NCBI RefSeq assembly: GCF_018130145.1
Contig: NZ_JAFCMB010000005.1
Coordinates: 62,001 to 126,000 of the forward strand
Origin: Bradyrhizobium sp. AUGA SZCCT0176
GTDB taxonomy: Bacteria > Pseudomonadota > Alphaproteobacteria > Rhizobiales > Xanthobacteraceae
Direction: 5' to 3'
Length of the DNA stretch: 64,000 nucleotides
Shown here: in pieces, positions 15,855 to 24,294 of the stretch
Layout: every line of letters begins with the position of its first letter
How positions within the stretch are numbered: the stretch's first letter is position 1
Program-made: the position numbers and the translations under genes
The notes under the pieces: model-generated
Databases searched by the model: none
What the model saw: only the letters and a program-made list of their open reading frames with translations
Told to the model about the DNA's origin: nothing

Positions 15855-15965
15855 CATCAGATAGCTGAAAATGTGTTCATGCCCGATCCGTCTTGCCGTG
15901 ATATCTGAAGTCGTCGGCCGGCTTTGCGGTCGCCGCTTCCTTCTCTCGGAGACGTGAGTTCCGCC

Positions 15966-17399
15966 ATGGCTGATTCCAACCCGACCACCGCCGCCGACAT
16001 CGTTGCCGCTGTCAGGGACAAGAAGATCAGGGCCGTCGATGTGACCAAGGCCGCGATCGCGCGCGCCGAACAGGTCAAGGATCTGAATGCGCTGATTATT
16101 CTGAACAAGGATCCGGCCATCGCAGCCGCGGCGGAAATCGACGAGGGCTCACGCGGCGCACTCCCGCTTGCCGGGCTCCCGATCGTCGTCAAGGACAACA
16201 TCAACACGACAGACATGCCGACATCGGCTGGCACGCCGGCGCTGCAGAACGCGCGGACGAGCCGCAATGCGCCGTCGTGGGACCGGCTCTTGAAGGCCGG
16301 CGCCATCATGATCGGCAAGGCCAACATGCACGAGCTGGCGTTCGGCATCACCAGCACCAACCTCGCGTCCTTTGCAGGGCCGGTGAAGAATCCCTATGAC
16401 AAGACGCGGATCCCGGGCGGCTCCTCAGGTGGAACAGCCGCGGCGATTGCCGCTGGTATCGTCAGCTGCGGATTGGGATCCGATACCGGTGGTTCGACCC
16501 GCGTGCCGGCAGCGCTTTGTGGCATTGTCGGACTGCGACCGTCGGTCGGCAATGGCGGCGCACAGCGCCGCTACGACGACGCCAATCTGGTGGTTCCGAT
16601 CAGCCACACCCGCGACACCGTGGGCCCGATGGGCCGTACGGTCGCGGATGTAGCGCTGCTCGATTCCGTCATCACCGCCACGCCGATGGCAAAGATCGAG
16701 CCGTTGCGCGGCAAGCGGTTCGGCATCCCGGCGGCGTTCTGGAGCGGGCTCGACCGTGACCTCGAAACCGTGACCAGGGCTGCGCGTGCAAAACTTGCCG
16801 ACGCCGGCGTCGTTCTGGTTGATGTCGATATGCCTGGCCTGTTCGAGCTGGATGCAAAGGTGTCGTTCCCGGTGGCGCTGCACGAACCGATCGCAGACAT
16901 CCCCGCTTATCTCGAGGCGAGCGGCATCACGGATGTCACGCTGGCCGACATCGTGGCCGGGATCGCCAGTCCCGATGTCAAGGGCGTGTTTGGCGCCATC
17001 ACCACCGACGCCTTCGGTGCCGCCTATCAGGATGCCATCACGGTGCATCGGCCCGCGCTGCAGAAAATGTACGAGGCGTACTTCCGCGACAATAATCTGG
17101 ACTGCATTCTGTTTCCGACCACCATCGCACCGGCGCCTTTGATCGATGCCGGGAAGGGGTCCGGCGAGATGTCGATCAATGGCGGCGCGCCGGTGCCGAC
17201 ATTCGACACCATGATCCGCAATACCGATCCCGGCAGCAATGCCGGCCTTCCCGGCCTGTCGCTCTATGCTGGAATGACGCCGGAGGGACTGCCGGTCGGA
17301 CTCGAGATCGATGGTCCGGTCGGCAGCGATACAAAACTGCTTGGGCTCGGCCTTGCGATCGAAGCCATTCTGGGTTCGGCGCCGCCGCCGAAGATCTAG
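15966..17399 (+). CDS. Amidase-signature family hydrolase, indoleacetamide/mandelamide hydrolase-like
   Basis: The 477-residue enzyme has the full Ser-cisSer-Lys triad of the amidase-signature family: Lys76 in VVKDNIN, Ser153 in GGSSGG and Ser177 in SDTGGSTR. The C-terminal half (FPTTIAPAPLI, NAGLPGLSLYAGMTPEGLPVGLEIDGP) resembles indoleacetamide hydrolase (IaaH) and mandelamide hydrolase more than glutamyl-tRNA amidotransferase GatA. It would release an aryl-acetate or similar acid and ammonia. It lies 111 bases downstream of paaK, same strand, so arylacetamide conversion to substrates for PaaK is attractive but inferred. I chose the ATG at 15966; a GTG at 15954 is too close to the GGAG site. 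Confidence 0.83.
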   Translation: MADSNPTTAADIVAAVRDKKIRAVDVTKAAIARAEQVKDLNALIILNKDPAIAAAAEIDEGSRGALPLAGLPIVVKDNINTTDMPTSAGTPALQNARTSRNAPSWDRLLKAGAIMIGKANMHELAFGITSTNLASFAGPVKNPYDKTRIPGGSSGGTAAAIAAGIVSCGLGSDTGGSTRVPAALCGIVGLRPSVGNGGAQRRYDDANLVVPISHTRDTVGPMGRTVADVALLDSVITATPMAKIEPLRGKRFGIPAAFWSGLDRDLETVTRAARAKLADAGVVLVDVDMPGLFELDAKVSFPVALHEPIADIPAYLEASGITDVTLADIVAGIASPDVKGVFGAITTDAFGAAYQDAITVHRPALQKMYEAYFRDNNLDCILFPTTIAPAPLIDAGKGSGEMSINGGAPVPTFDTMIRNTDPGSNAGLPGLSLYAGMTPEGLPVGLEIDGPVGSDTKLLGLGLAIEAILGSAPPPKI

Positions 17400-17526
17400 C
17401 CGGCTTCCTTCAACAAGCCTCTTGAACTCAGCGGGCAGTCCGCTAGTCATGGGACGAAGCCGCGACGGTGTAACGATCCCTGCGGGCGTCAAATCGCGCT
17501 GGAAGCCCACATCACAGGGAATATCG

Positions 17527-18543
17527 ATGAAGCCGGTCTCCACACCACCTGGTCAGACAGTTGAAGCGCGCTGCGTCCGGCTGGCGGCGAAGGCGGAGAA
17601 CCCGGCTTCGCTTGCGCCCGTGGTCGAGACGCGGGCGCTGTCGCGTGCCGAAAACGAGCTGTTGATCGAGGTCAAGGCGGCGGCGGTCAACCCGTCCGAC
17701 GTCAAGGCCGCGACCGGCCTGATGTCCTATGCGGTGTTTCCGCGCACGCCGGGCCGCGACTATGCGGGCGTCGTGATCGACGGCCCGGCGGGGTCGATCG
17801 GGCGCGAAGTGTTCGGCTCTTCCGGCGATCTCGGCATTCGCCGCGACGGCACCCATGCCACCCATCTCGTGGTCGAAGCCGATGCCGTGGTGGAGAAACC
17901 CAAAAGCATTTCGTGGGAGGAGGCCGCCGGCATCGGCGTTCCCTTCGTGACCGCGATGGAAGGGCTGCGCCGCGCCGGCATTCCAAAAGCCGGCGAGACT
18001 GTGCTTGTGATGGGCGTCAACGGAAAGGTCGGACAGGCGGCGGTGCAGATCGCAAGCTGGCACGGCGCGCGCGTGATCGGCGTCGTCCGCAAGGACGAAC
18101 TTTATGAAGGCCACGCCAATTCGAAGGTCGACGTGATCAATGCCTCCGCGACCGATGTCGCGGCGCGTGTGCGCGAACTCACCGACGGCAAGGGGGCCGA
18201 CATCGTCTTCAACACCGTCGGCGATCCCTATTTTGAGGCCGCGCACAAATCGCTGGCGCTGCGCGGGCGCCAGATCCTGATCGCCGCGGTCGATCGCATC
18301 GTGCAGTTCAACATTCTGGAGTTCTATCGCGGCCAGCACACCTATGTCGGCATCGATACGCTCGGCCTGTCGTCGGTCGCAACCGGCGCGGTGCTCAGGG
18401 AATTGGGCCCGGGCTTTGCGAGCGGCCACCTGAAGCCGTTCCCGATCAAGCCGGCCGCGATCTATCCGCTGGAACAGGCCAAGGCCGCTTTCATCGCGGT
18501 GGCGGGTTCGTCGCGTGACCGCGTGATCCTGCGGCCGGTGTAA
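17527..18543 (+). CDS. Medium-chain (MDR) oxidoreductase, quinone-oxidoreductase type
   Basis: The 338-residue protein belongs to the MDR superfamily: an N-terminal catalytic domain with VKAAAVNPSDVKAATG and GRDYAGVVIDG, then a Rossmann domain with VLVMGVNGKVGQAAVQIA near residue 158 and GADIVFNTVGDPYF. The usual zinc ligands of alcohol dehydrogenases are not evident, which places it with quinone oxidoreductase-like members. It probably reduces a carbonyl or quinone with NADPH. The ATG at 17527 has AGGGAA upstream; the frame is open further upstream but runs through the end of the amidase. Substrate unknown. Confidence 0.8.
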   Translation: MKPVSTPPGQTVEARCVRLAAKAENPASLAPVVETRALSRAENELLIEVKAAAVNPSDVKAATGLMSYAVFPRTPGRDYAGVVIDGPAGSIGREVFGSSGDLGIRRDGTHATHLVVEADAVVEKPKSISWEEAAGIGVPFVTAMEGLRRAGIPKAGETVLVMGVNGKVGQAAVQIASWHGARVIGVVRKDELYEGHANSKVDVINASATDVAARVRELTDGKGADIVFNTVGDPYFEAAHKSLALRGRQILIAAVDRIVQFNILEFYRGQHTYVGIDTLGLSSVATGAVLRELGPGFASGHLKPFPIKPAAIYPLEQAKAAFIAVAGSSRDRVILRPV

Positions 18544-18768
18544 ATCCTCTCGGACAGAACTTTTTCCTCGTTGCAGCGGGAACGAAACCAGTCGCATTCC
18601 GGTTGGGGTCGATTGTTTTATTCTCTCGTTGTGCCGCTGCGCGGAAGCTTCATTCTTTGTTCGCCCCCGCCGTGGACGCCCCCATGCATGCGCCGCTATA
18701 GCAGGGTGAAATCTGTAGCATATTTATGCTGTCGCGGTTGATATCGCCGAACGCTTGAGGAAAATGCC

Positions 18769-19827
18769 GTGCAGGGCACTGCGAACATCATTGTGCTGAG
18801 CGGACTGCTGATCGGCCTCGTTTACGGCGTGGTCGGCCTGTTGAGCGGCTTTTGCATGCTCTCGAGCCTGCGCGGCTGGTGGGCGGAAGGCGATGGCCGT
18901 CTGGTCCGCACCTACGCGCTCGCGATCGGCGTCGCGGTGGCATCGACGCAATTGCTGGCGGCGGCCGGCCTCGTCGATCTCGGCAAGTCGATTTACCTGC
19001 AACCATCATTTTCGGTGCCGCTGATGTTCTTCGGTGGCTTGCTGTTCGGCTATGGCATGGTGATGTCGAACGGCTGCGGCTCGCGCGCGCTGGTGCTGCT
19101 CGGGCGCGGCAATCTTCGCTCCTTCGTGGTGGTGATCGTGCTCGGCATTTTTGCGATGATGACGCTGAAGGGCCTGATCGCGCCCGCGCGCATCGCGATG
19201 GTGCAGGCCTCGCAGACCACGACGACGGTCAATTCCGTCCCGGCACTGCTGTCGGCGTTCGGCCTCAGTGAAATCACGGCGCGCATGCTGGCGGCCTCCG
19301 CCGTCAGCGCCGCGCTGATCATCTTCGCCTTCGCGCATGCCCCGTTCCGGAAATCGCCGGGCCAGGTCGCCGCCGGTCTTGTGATCGGCCTTCTGGTGGC
19401 GGGGGGCTGGTTTGCGAGCGGCTATCTCGGCGCCGACGACTTCAATCCGACGCCGGTGGTGTCGCTGACCTTCATCGCGCCGATCGCGGATGCCCTGCAA
19501 TATGTCATGCTGTCGACGGGATCGACGCTGAATTTCGGCATTGCCACCGTCGGCGGCGTGCTCGCCGGCAGCCTCATCACGGCGCTGGCGACCGGGCGTT
19601 TTCACCTGGAAGGTTATCAGTCGCCGCGCCACATGCTGCGCTCGGCCGGCGGCGCGGCGTTGATGGGCGCCGGCGGCGTGATGGCGTTCGGCTGCTCGAT
19701 CGGGCAGGGCCTGTCAGGCTTTTCAACCCTGGCGCTCGCCTCGCTGATCGCGGTTGCTGGCATACTGGTCGGCACGGCCCTGGGCCTGCGCGGCGCGCTG
19801 CGCGTGCGTCCGCTGGCAACGGCCTAG
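18769..19827 (+). CDS. YeeE/YedE family inner-membrane transporter (sulfur-compound uptake)
   Basis: The 352-residue protein is very hydrophobic with about nine to ten predicted spans and belongs to the YeeE/YedE (sulf_transp) family. Conserved cysteines of this family occur in SGFCMLSSL, MSNGCGSRALVLLGRGNLRS and AFGCSIGQGLSGFSTLAL, in two pseudo-repeated halves. Studied members (YeeE/TsuA) take up thiosulfate using such Cys residues as relay points. The start is a GTG at 18769 with GAGGAA upstream. It converges with a hydrolase-OsmC fusion. No TsuB/TusA-like sulfur carrier is adjacent, so the transported sulfur species is uncertain. Confidence 0.82.
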   Translation: MQGTANIIVLSGLLIGLVYGVVGLLSGFCMLSSLRGWWAEGDGRLVRTYALAIGVAVASTQLLAAAGLVDLGKSIYLQPSFSVPLMFFGGLLFGYGMVMSNGCGSRALVLLGRGNLRSFVVVIVLGIFAMMTLKGLIAPARIAMVQASQTTTTVNSVPALLSAFGLSEITARMLAASAVSAALIIFAFAHAPFRKSPGQVAAGLVIGLLVAGGWFASGYLGADDFNPTPVVSLTFIAPIADALQYVMLSTGSTLNFGIATVGGVLAGSLITALATGRFHLEGYQSPRHMLRSAGGAALMGAGGVMAFGCSIGQGLSGFSTLALASLIAVAGILVGTALGLRGALRVRPLATA

Positions 19828-19832
19828 CTCCG

Positions 19833-21056
19833 TTACTCCGCAGCCTTCGTCACGATCCGGATTTCCGACGTCAGCGTGCGATGCACCGGGCACTTGTCGG
19901 CAATCTCCATCAAGCGTTTGCGCTGCTCGGCGTCGAGCGCGCCTTCGATCGAGATCACGCGGTCGATTTGGTCGAGCATGCCGACGCGGGTTTCGCATTC
20001 GGCGCAGTCTTCCGCATGGATCTTCTTGTGCTGCAGCGTCACCGTGACGCGATCGAGCGGCAGCGATTTGCGGTCGGCATACATCCGCATCGTCATTGAG
20101 GTGCAGGCGCCAAGGCCCGCCAGCACGAAGTCATACGGCCCGGGCCCACTGTCCTGGCCGCCGGCGGCAACGGGTTCATCGGCCAGCATCTGGTGCGGCC
20201 CTGACGTGACGGTCTGCTGGAATTTGCTGGCGCGGGTCTCGCGCACCACGACATTGCGCGCTACCTCGCCGAGTTCGGCGGCCGCTTGGGCCGGAAGCGG
20301 TTCGACATAGCGTTCGACCCAGGCGGCGATGACGTCGGCGACATAGACGGTGTCGCGCTTGTTGCTGAGCAGATGATCGGCGCCGGACAGCGACACGAAA
20401 CTCTTCGGATGCTTTGCAGCGACAAAAATATTGGTCGCGTTGTCGATCCCGACGGTGTCGTCGGTCGGCGAATGCATGATCAACAGCGCCTTGTGCAATT
20501 TGGCGACATGCGCCATCAGGCCATGTTCGGCGATGTCGTCGAGGAATTCACGCTTGATGTGAAAGGGGCGTCCGGCGAGCTGAACCTCGACCTTGCCTTG
20601 GGTGCGAATGTCCTCAATGCGATCCCCAAACAAATGCGTGACGTGGGCGGGATCGGAGGGCGCGGCGATGGTGACGACCGCCCTGGCATCGGGGATTAGC
20701 CCGGCAGCGGCGAGGATCGCGGCACCGCCGAGGCTGTGACCAATCAGGATCGTCGGCACCTGCCGGGTTTCGCGTAGGTGATCGGCGGCGTGGACGAGGT
20801 CGGCAACATTTGACGTAAAGGTCGAGTTGGCGAAATCGCCTTCGCTGGAGCCCAAGCCTGTGAAGTCGAACCGCAGCACCGCGATGCCGCGGGCGTTTAG
20901 CGCGGTTGCGATGCGTTTGGCCGCCAGCACATCCTTGCCGCAGGTGAAGCAATGCGCAAACAGCGCATAGGCGTGGGTGGCGCCGTCGGGCTTGTCCAGC
21001 GCCGCGGCAAGCTGATGGCCGCCTTCACCGGTGAATTGAAAGCGTTCGGTCGGCAC
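19833..21056 (-). CDS. Alpha/beta hydrolase-OsmC fusion protein
   Basis: The 407-residue protein fuses two domains. Residues about 1-250 are an alpha/beta hydrolase with YALFAHCFTCGKD (oxyanion part), DFTGLGSSEGDF, the elbow IGHSLGGAAIL, the acid in IMHSPTDDTVG and the base in SGADHLL. Residues about 270-407 are an OsmC/Ohr-type peroxiredoxin-like domain with the two reactive cysteines in LAGLGACTSMTMRMYADRK and DKCPVHRTL. It could hydrolyse a thioester or ester and detoxify a peroxide. The GTG at 21056 has GGGAGA 7 bases upstream; the frame is open to 21344 but runs over the next gene. It follows the sulfite-oxidase-like gene by 28 bases and is probably co-transcribed with it. Confidence 0.86.
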   Translation of the reverse strand: MPTERFQFTGEGGHQLAAALDKPDGATHAYALFAHCFTCGKDVLAAKRIATALNARGIAVLRFDFTGLGSSEGDFANSTFTSNVADLVHAADHLRETRQVPTILIGHSLGGAAILAAAGLIPDARAVVTIAAPSDPAHVTHLFGDRIEDIRTQGKVEVQLAGRPFHIKREFLDDIAEHGLMAHVAKLHKALLIMHSPTDDTVGIDNATNIFVAAKHPKSFVSLSGADHLLSNKRDTVYVADVIAAWVERYVEPLPAQAAAELGEVARNVVVRETRASKFQQTVTSGPHQMLADEPVAAGGQDSGPGPYDFVLAGLGACTSMTMRMYADRKSLPLDRVTVTLQHKKIHAEDCAECETRVGMLDQIDRVISIEGALDAEQRKRLMEIADKCPVHRTLTSEIRIVTKAAE

Positions 21057-21084
21057 GGGCGTTCTCCCTTGGCTCAGTAAGGCG

Positions 21085-21747
21085 TCAGTCGCTGTAACGC
21101 TGCTCCGCCCACGGGTCGCCGCGGTTGTGATAGCCGCGGACTTCCCAATAGCCCGGCGCGTCCTTATCGAGGAATTCGATGCTCTGCAGCCATTTGGCGC
21201 TCTTCCAGAAATAGAGATGCGGCACCACCAGCCGCACCGGGCCGCCATGGTCCTGCTCCAGCGGCTGGCCGGACCAGCTGTGGGCGAGCAGGGCGTCTTC
21301 GGCGGCGAAATCCTCCAGCGCAAGGTTGGTGGAGTAGCCGTCATGCGAATGCAGCACCACGAACGCTGCCTCGTCGCGCGGCCGGCACGCGATCAGGAGG
21401 TCGCGGGTCGAAAGACCCTCCCATTGATTGTCGTAGCGCGACCAGGTGGTGACGCAATGGATGTCGGACAGGAATTGCGTCTGCGGTTGCGCGCTGAATT
21501 CGGCAAAATTCCAGAAGATCGGATTTTCGACCGCGCCGTAGACGTCGAGCCGCCAGCGCTCGCGCGAAATGCTCGGCGTCAGGCCGAGATCGAGCACCGG
21601 CCAGTCGCGCGTCAGATGTTGGCCCGGCGGCAAGCGCTGGTCATCGGGACGGGTAACTTTGCCGGTGAGGAATTTTCCCTCGCGCGCCCAGCGCTGCTTG
21701 CTGCGCGTCAGCTTGCTCTCCGGCGGCGGCTCCTGGTCTTCGGTCAT
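21085..21747 (-). CDS. Sulfite oxidase-like molybdopterin-dependent oxidoreductase
   Basis: The 220-residue protein matches the oxidoreductase molybdopterin-binding domain of the sulfite oxidase family: QFLSDIHCVTTWSRYDNQWEG holds the Cys that ligates molybdenum, followed by VLHSHDGYSTNLALED and GPVRLVVPHLYFWKSAKWL, the molybdopterin-binding segment. It has no signal peptide and no heme or dimerisation domain, unlike SorA or eukaryotic sulfite oxidase, so it resembles the small YuiH-type group. Its substrate is unknown. It is the first gene of a two-gene minus-strand unit with the hydrolase-OsmC fusion. Confidence 0.88.
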   Translation of the reverse strand: MTEDQEPPPESKLTRSKQRWAREGKFLTGKVTRPDDQRLPPGQHLTRDWPVLDLGLTPSISRERWRLDVYGAVENPIFWNFAEFSAQPQTQFLSDIHCVTTWSRYDNQWEGLSTRDLLIACRPRDEAAFVVLHSHDGYSTNLALEDFAAEDALLAHSWSGQPLEQDHGGPVRLVVPHLYFWKSAKWLQSIEFLDKDAPGYWEVRGYHNRGDPWAEQRYSD

Positions 21748-21797
21748 ATCGGAACCTCATTCGTGACGATGCATCGACGATTTGAGGGAAAGACGCG

Positions 21798-23219
21798 TTA
21801 CCTCGGCGCGCGCGGCTCGATCGGCGTGGTGCCGCGGACGCCCAGAATATCTTCCAGCGCCTTTGCGCCGGCCAGGAGCTGCGCCTCGCCGCGCGGCTTG
21901 GCCACCATCTGCAGTCCGACCGGCAGGCCCGAGGCCGTAAAACCGCACGGCAGCGACAACGCGGGGCAACACACCAGCGTGATCGCGTAGACGATGCCGA
22001 GCCACTCGACATAATTGTCGAACTTCTTGCCGGCGCACTCGGCGACGTAGCGGTTCTCGACCGGGAACGGCGCCACGATGGTGGCGGGCGCCAGCAGCAG
22101 ATCGTACTTGTCGAAGAATTCCAGCGTGCGTGCGGTCATCGCGACGCGCTGCGCTTCGGCGCGCTCGATCTGCTCGACGGTCAGCTTGAGGCCTTCCTCG
22201 ATGTTCCAGATCACTTCGGGCTTGAGCTGGTCGCGCTTGGTGCGCAGCAATTGCGCCTTGCTCAGCGCGAAGTCGAACGCGCGCAGCACGTGGAAACATT
22301 CATGGGCCTCACGCAGATCCGGATGGGCTTCCTCGACGATGACCCCAAGCTCGGCGAAACGCTGCGCTGCCTTGCGGGTAATGGCAGCGACTTCAGGGTC
22401 CACAGGGGTGATACCGAGATCGGGCGAATAGGCGATACGCTTCGGCTTGTTGCCGGCGCGCACGGCGGACAGGAACGAATTCGGCAGCACCGGCAGCGAC
22501 AAGGGATCGCCGGGATGTTCACCGCTCATCGCGTCGAGCAGCAAGGCGACGTCTTCGACATTGCGTGCCATCGGGCCCTGGACGCCGAGGTTGCGGTCGA
22601 TCGCGGCCGCGAGCGTGTGCGCGACGCGACCGATGCTCGGCCGCAGCCCGACGATGCCGCAGAAGCTTGCGGGGTTGCGCAGCGAGCCGCCCATGTCGGA
22701 GCCGTGGGCGAGCCAGGCTGTTCCGGTGGCGAGCGCCACCGCCGCACCGCCCGAGGAGCCGGCGGCGGAGCGGGAGGTGTCCCAGGGATTGCGCGTCGCG
22801 CCGAACACTTCGTTGAACGTGTTGGCGCCGGCGCCGAATTCCGGCGTGTTCGACTTGGCGTAGATCACGCCGCCATTGTTTTCGAGATGCTCGACCAGAA
22901 TGTCCGATTTCGCCGGGATGTTATCCTTGTAGATCGGCGAGCCCTGCGTGGTCAGCACGCCCTCGACCGCTGTGAGGTCCTTGATCGGGATCGGCAGGCC
23001 TGCGAGCAGGCCGCGCTCGCCGACCGGCTTTTTCATCAGCGTTTTGGCGCGGTCGCGGGCGCGGTCGAAGCACAGCGTCGGCAGCGCGTTGACGGGGCCG
23101 TCGACTTCGGCGATCCGCTTTTCCAGCACGTCGAGCAGATCGAGTGGCGTGACTTCACCCGCTCTCAGTTTGCCAACGATGGCACACGCCGTCTCTCGCA
23201 CCAGCCCCTGATCAGCCAC
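21798..23219 (-). CDS. Amidase-signature family amidohydrolase
   Basis: The 473-residue enzyme has the amidase-signature triad: Lys80 in PIPIKDL, Ser155 in AAGSSGG and Ser179 in HGSDMGGSLR, with correct 24-residue spacing between the two serines. The variant AAGSSGG replaces the usual GGSSGG. The C-terminal ALSLPCGFTASGLPVGLQMVAKPRGE is typical. I chose the GTG at 23219 (GGAGAG upstream); the frame is open to an ATG at 23264, which lacks a ribosome site. The gene is divergent from the hydrolase at 23317. Substrate is not recognisable. Confidence 0.85.
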   Translation of the reverse strand: MADQGLVRETACAIVGKLRAGEVTPLDLLDVLEKRIAEVDGPVNALPTLCFDRARDRAKTLMKKPVGERGLLAGLPIPIKDLTAVEGVLTTQGSPIYKDNIPAKSDILVEHLENNGGVIYAKSNTPEFGAGANTFNEVFGATRNPWDTSRSAAGSSGGAAVALATGTAWLAHGSDMGGSLRNPASFCGIVGLRPSIGRVAHTLAAAIDRNLGVQGPMARNVEDVALLLDAMSGEHPGDPLSLPVLPNSFLSAVRAGNKPKRIAYSPDLGITPVDPEVAAITRKAAQRFAELGVIVEEAHPDLREAHECFHVLRAFDFALSKAQLLRTKRDQLKPEVIWNIEEGLKLTVEQIERAEAQRVAMTARTLEFFDKYDLLLAPATIVAPFPVENRYVAECAGKKFDNYVEWLGIVYAITLVCCPALSLPCGFTASGLPVGLQMVAKPRGEAQLLAGAKALEDILGVRGTTPIEPRAPR

Positions 23220-23316
23220 TTTTCTCTCCGCAGTTTCTTGGTCGTGAATGGTGCTGTAGAACATTTTTTGGCAAAGTGGAAACGCGCCCACGTCGTGGCT
23301 GCACTGGAGATTTGGA

Positions 23317-24168
23317 ATGCCGGCATTGTTCTCTGCGCTGGACTGGCGCGCGATGAGCCAGCAGGAGCGCGATCTCGGCCTCAATAATGTCGTCGCCGTG
23401 CCCGGCGCCGTCGAGCTGGTCGCGGGCTGGGAGCAGCGTTCCGCCGACATGCGCAAGCGCTTCCCCGACCAACTCGACCTCCGCTACGGCCCGCGCGAGC
23501 GCAACCGGATCGACTTCCTGAAAGCCGCCGACAAGGCGCCGACGCTGCTGTTCATCCATGGCGGCTATTGGCAGACCCGCGCCAAGGAGGCCTTTACAGT
23601 GTTCGCCGAAGGCCCGATGGCGCACGGCATCATTGTAGCGCTGATTGGCTACACGCTGGCGCCGGATGCGACGCTCGACGAGATTGTCGCCGAAATCCAT
23701 TCCGGCATCGATTATCTCACCGGACAATTGCCGGCGCTCGGTGCGGCCGGTGACGATATCGTGGTGTCCGGCTGGTCCGCCGGTGGCCATCTCACCTCGA
23801 TGGCGCTGTCGCATCCGTTAGTGAGGGCCGGGATGGCGATATCGGGCATTTTTGACCTCGAGCCGATCAGGCACAGCTATCTCAACGAGAAACTGAAAGC
23901 CGACGAGGCGACGTCGCTCCGCAATTCGCCGGTGAAGCAGCCGGGCGGTCCGCTCAAGCCGCTGTCGCTGGTGGCCGGCAGCGCCGAGCTGCCGCTGCTG
24001 CGCAAGCAAACCGCCGACTTCGCTGGCCACCGCGCCAAATACGGATTGCCGGTGACCTATGAGGAAGTTCCCGGCGCCGACCATTTTTCGATCATGCACG
24101 AGATGATGTCGCCGACGGGGAGGATCACGACGCTGATAAGGCAATTGTTTGAAAGGACGGCAGGTTGA
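23317..24168 (+). CDS. Alpha/beta hydrolase, BD-FAE/kynurenine-formamidase-like
   Basis: The 283-residue protein has LLFIHGGYWQTRAKE (HGGYW motif of the hormone-sensitive-lipase/BD-FAE group, as in kynurenine formamidase-like proteins), the nucleophile elbow GWSAGGHLTSM near residues 150-160, and a C-terminal GADHFSIMHEM carrying the catalytic His. It divergently faces the amidase at 23219. It would hydrolyse an ester or formamide. A repeat (24175-24257) directly follows. The exact substrate is unknown. Confidence 0.82.
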   Translation: MPALFSALDWRAMSQQERDLGLNNVVAVPGAVELVAGWEQRSADMRKRFPDQLDLRYGPRERNRIDFLKAADKAPTLLFIHGGYWQTRAKEAFTVFAEGPMAHGIIVALIGYTLAPDATLDEIVAEIHSGIDYLTGQLPALGAAGDDIVVSGWSAGGHLTSMALSHPLVRAGMAISGIFDLEPIRHSYLNEKLKADEATSLRNSPVKQPGGPLKPLSLVAGSAELPLLRKQTADFAGHRAKYGLPVTYEEVPGADHFSIMHEMMSPTGRITTLIRQLFERTAG

Positions 24169-24174
24169 TGTGCC

Positions 24175-24257
24175 CGTCATTCCGGGGCGATGCGAAGCAT
24201 CGAACCCGGAATCTCGAGATTCCGGGTCTGGTGCTAGCGCACCATCCCGGAATGACG
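24175..24257. repeat. Intergenic inverted repeat, family E-like
   Basis: CGTCATTCCGGG at the left end and CCCGGAATGACG at the right end are reverse complements, with further nested hairpins (GATGCGAAGCATC, CCGGAATCTCGAGATTCCGG) between. It separates the hydrolase and the SDR gene, which converge. Confidence 0.8.
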
Positions 24258-24294
24258 AACTTAACTTCACTCGCAATGACGGCGGTTGATCGCG

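Noticed and set aside
21127..23387. Plus-strand frames opposite the molybdoenzyme and amidase
   Set aside because: Both are antisense shadows of genes with clear catalytic motifs.
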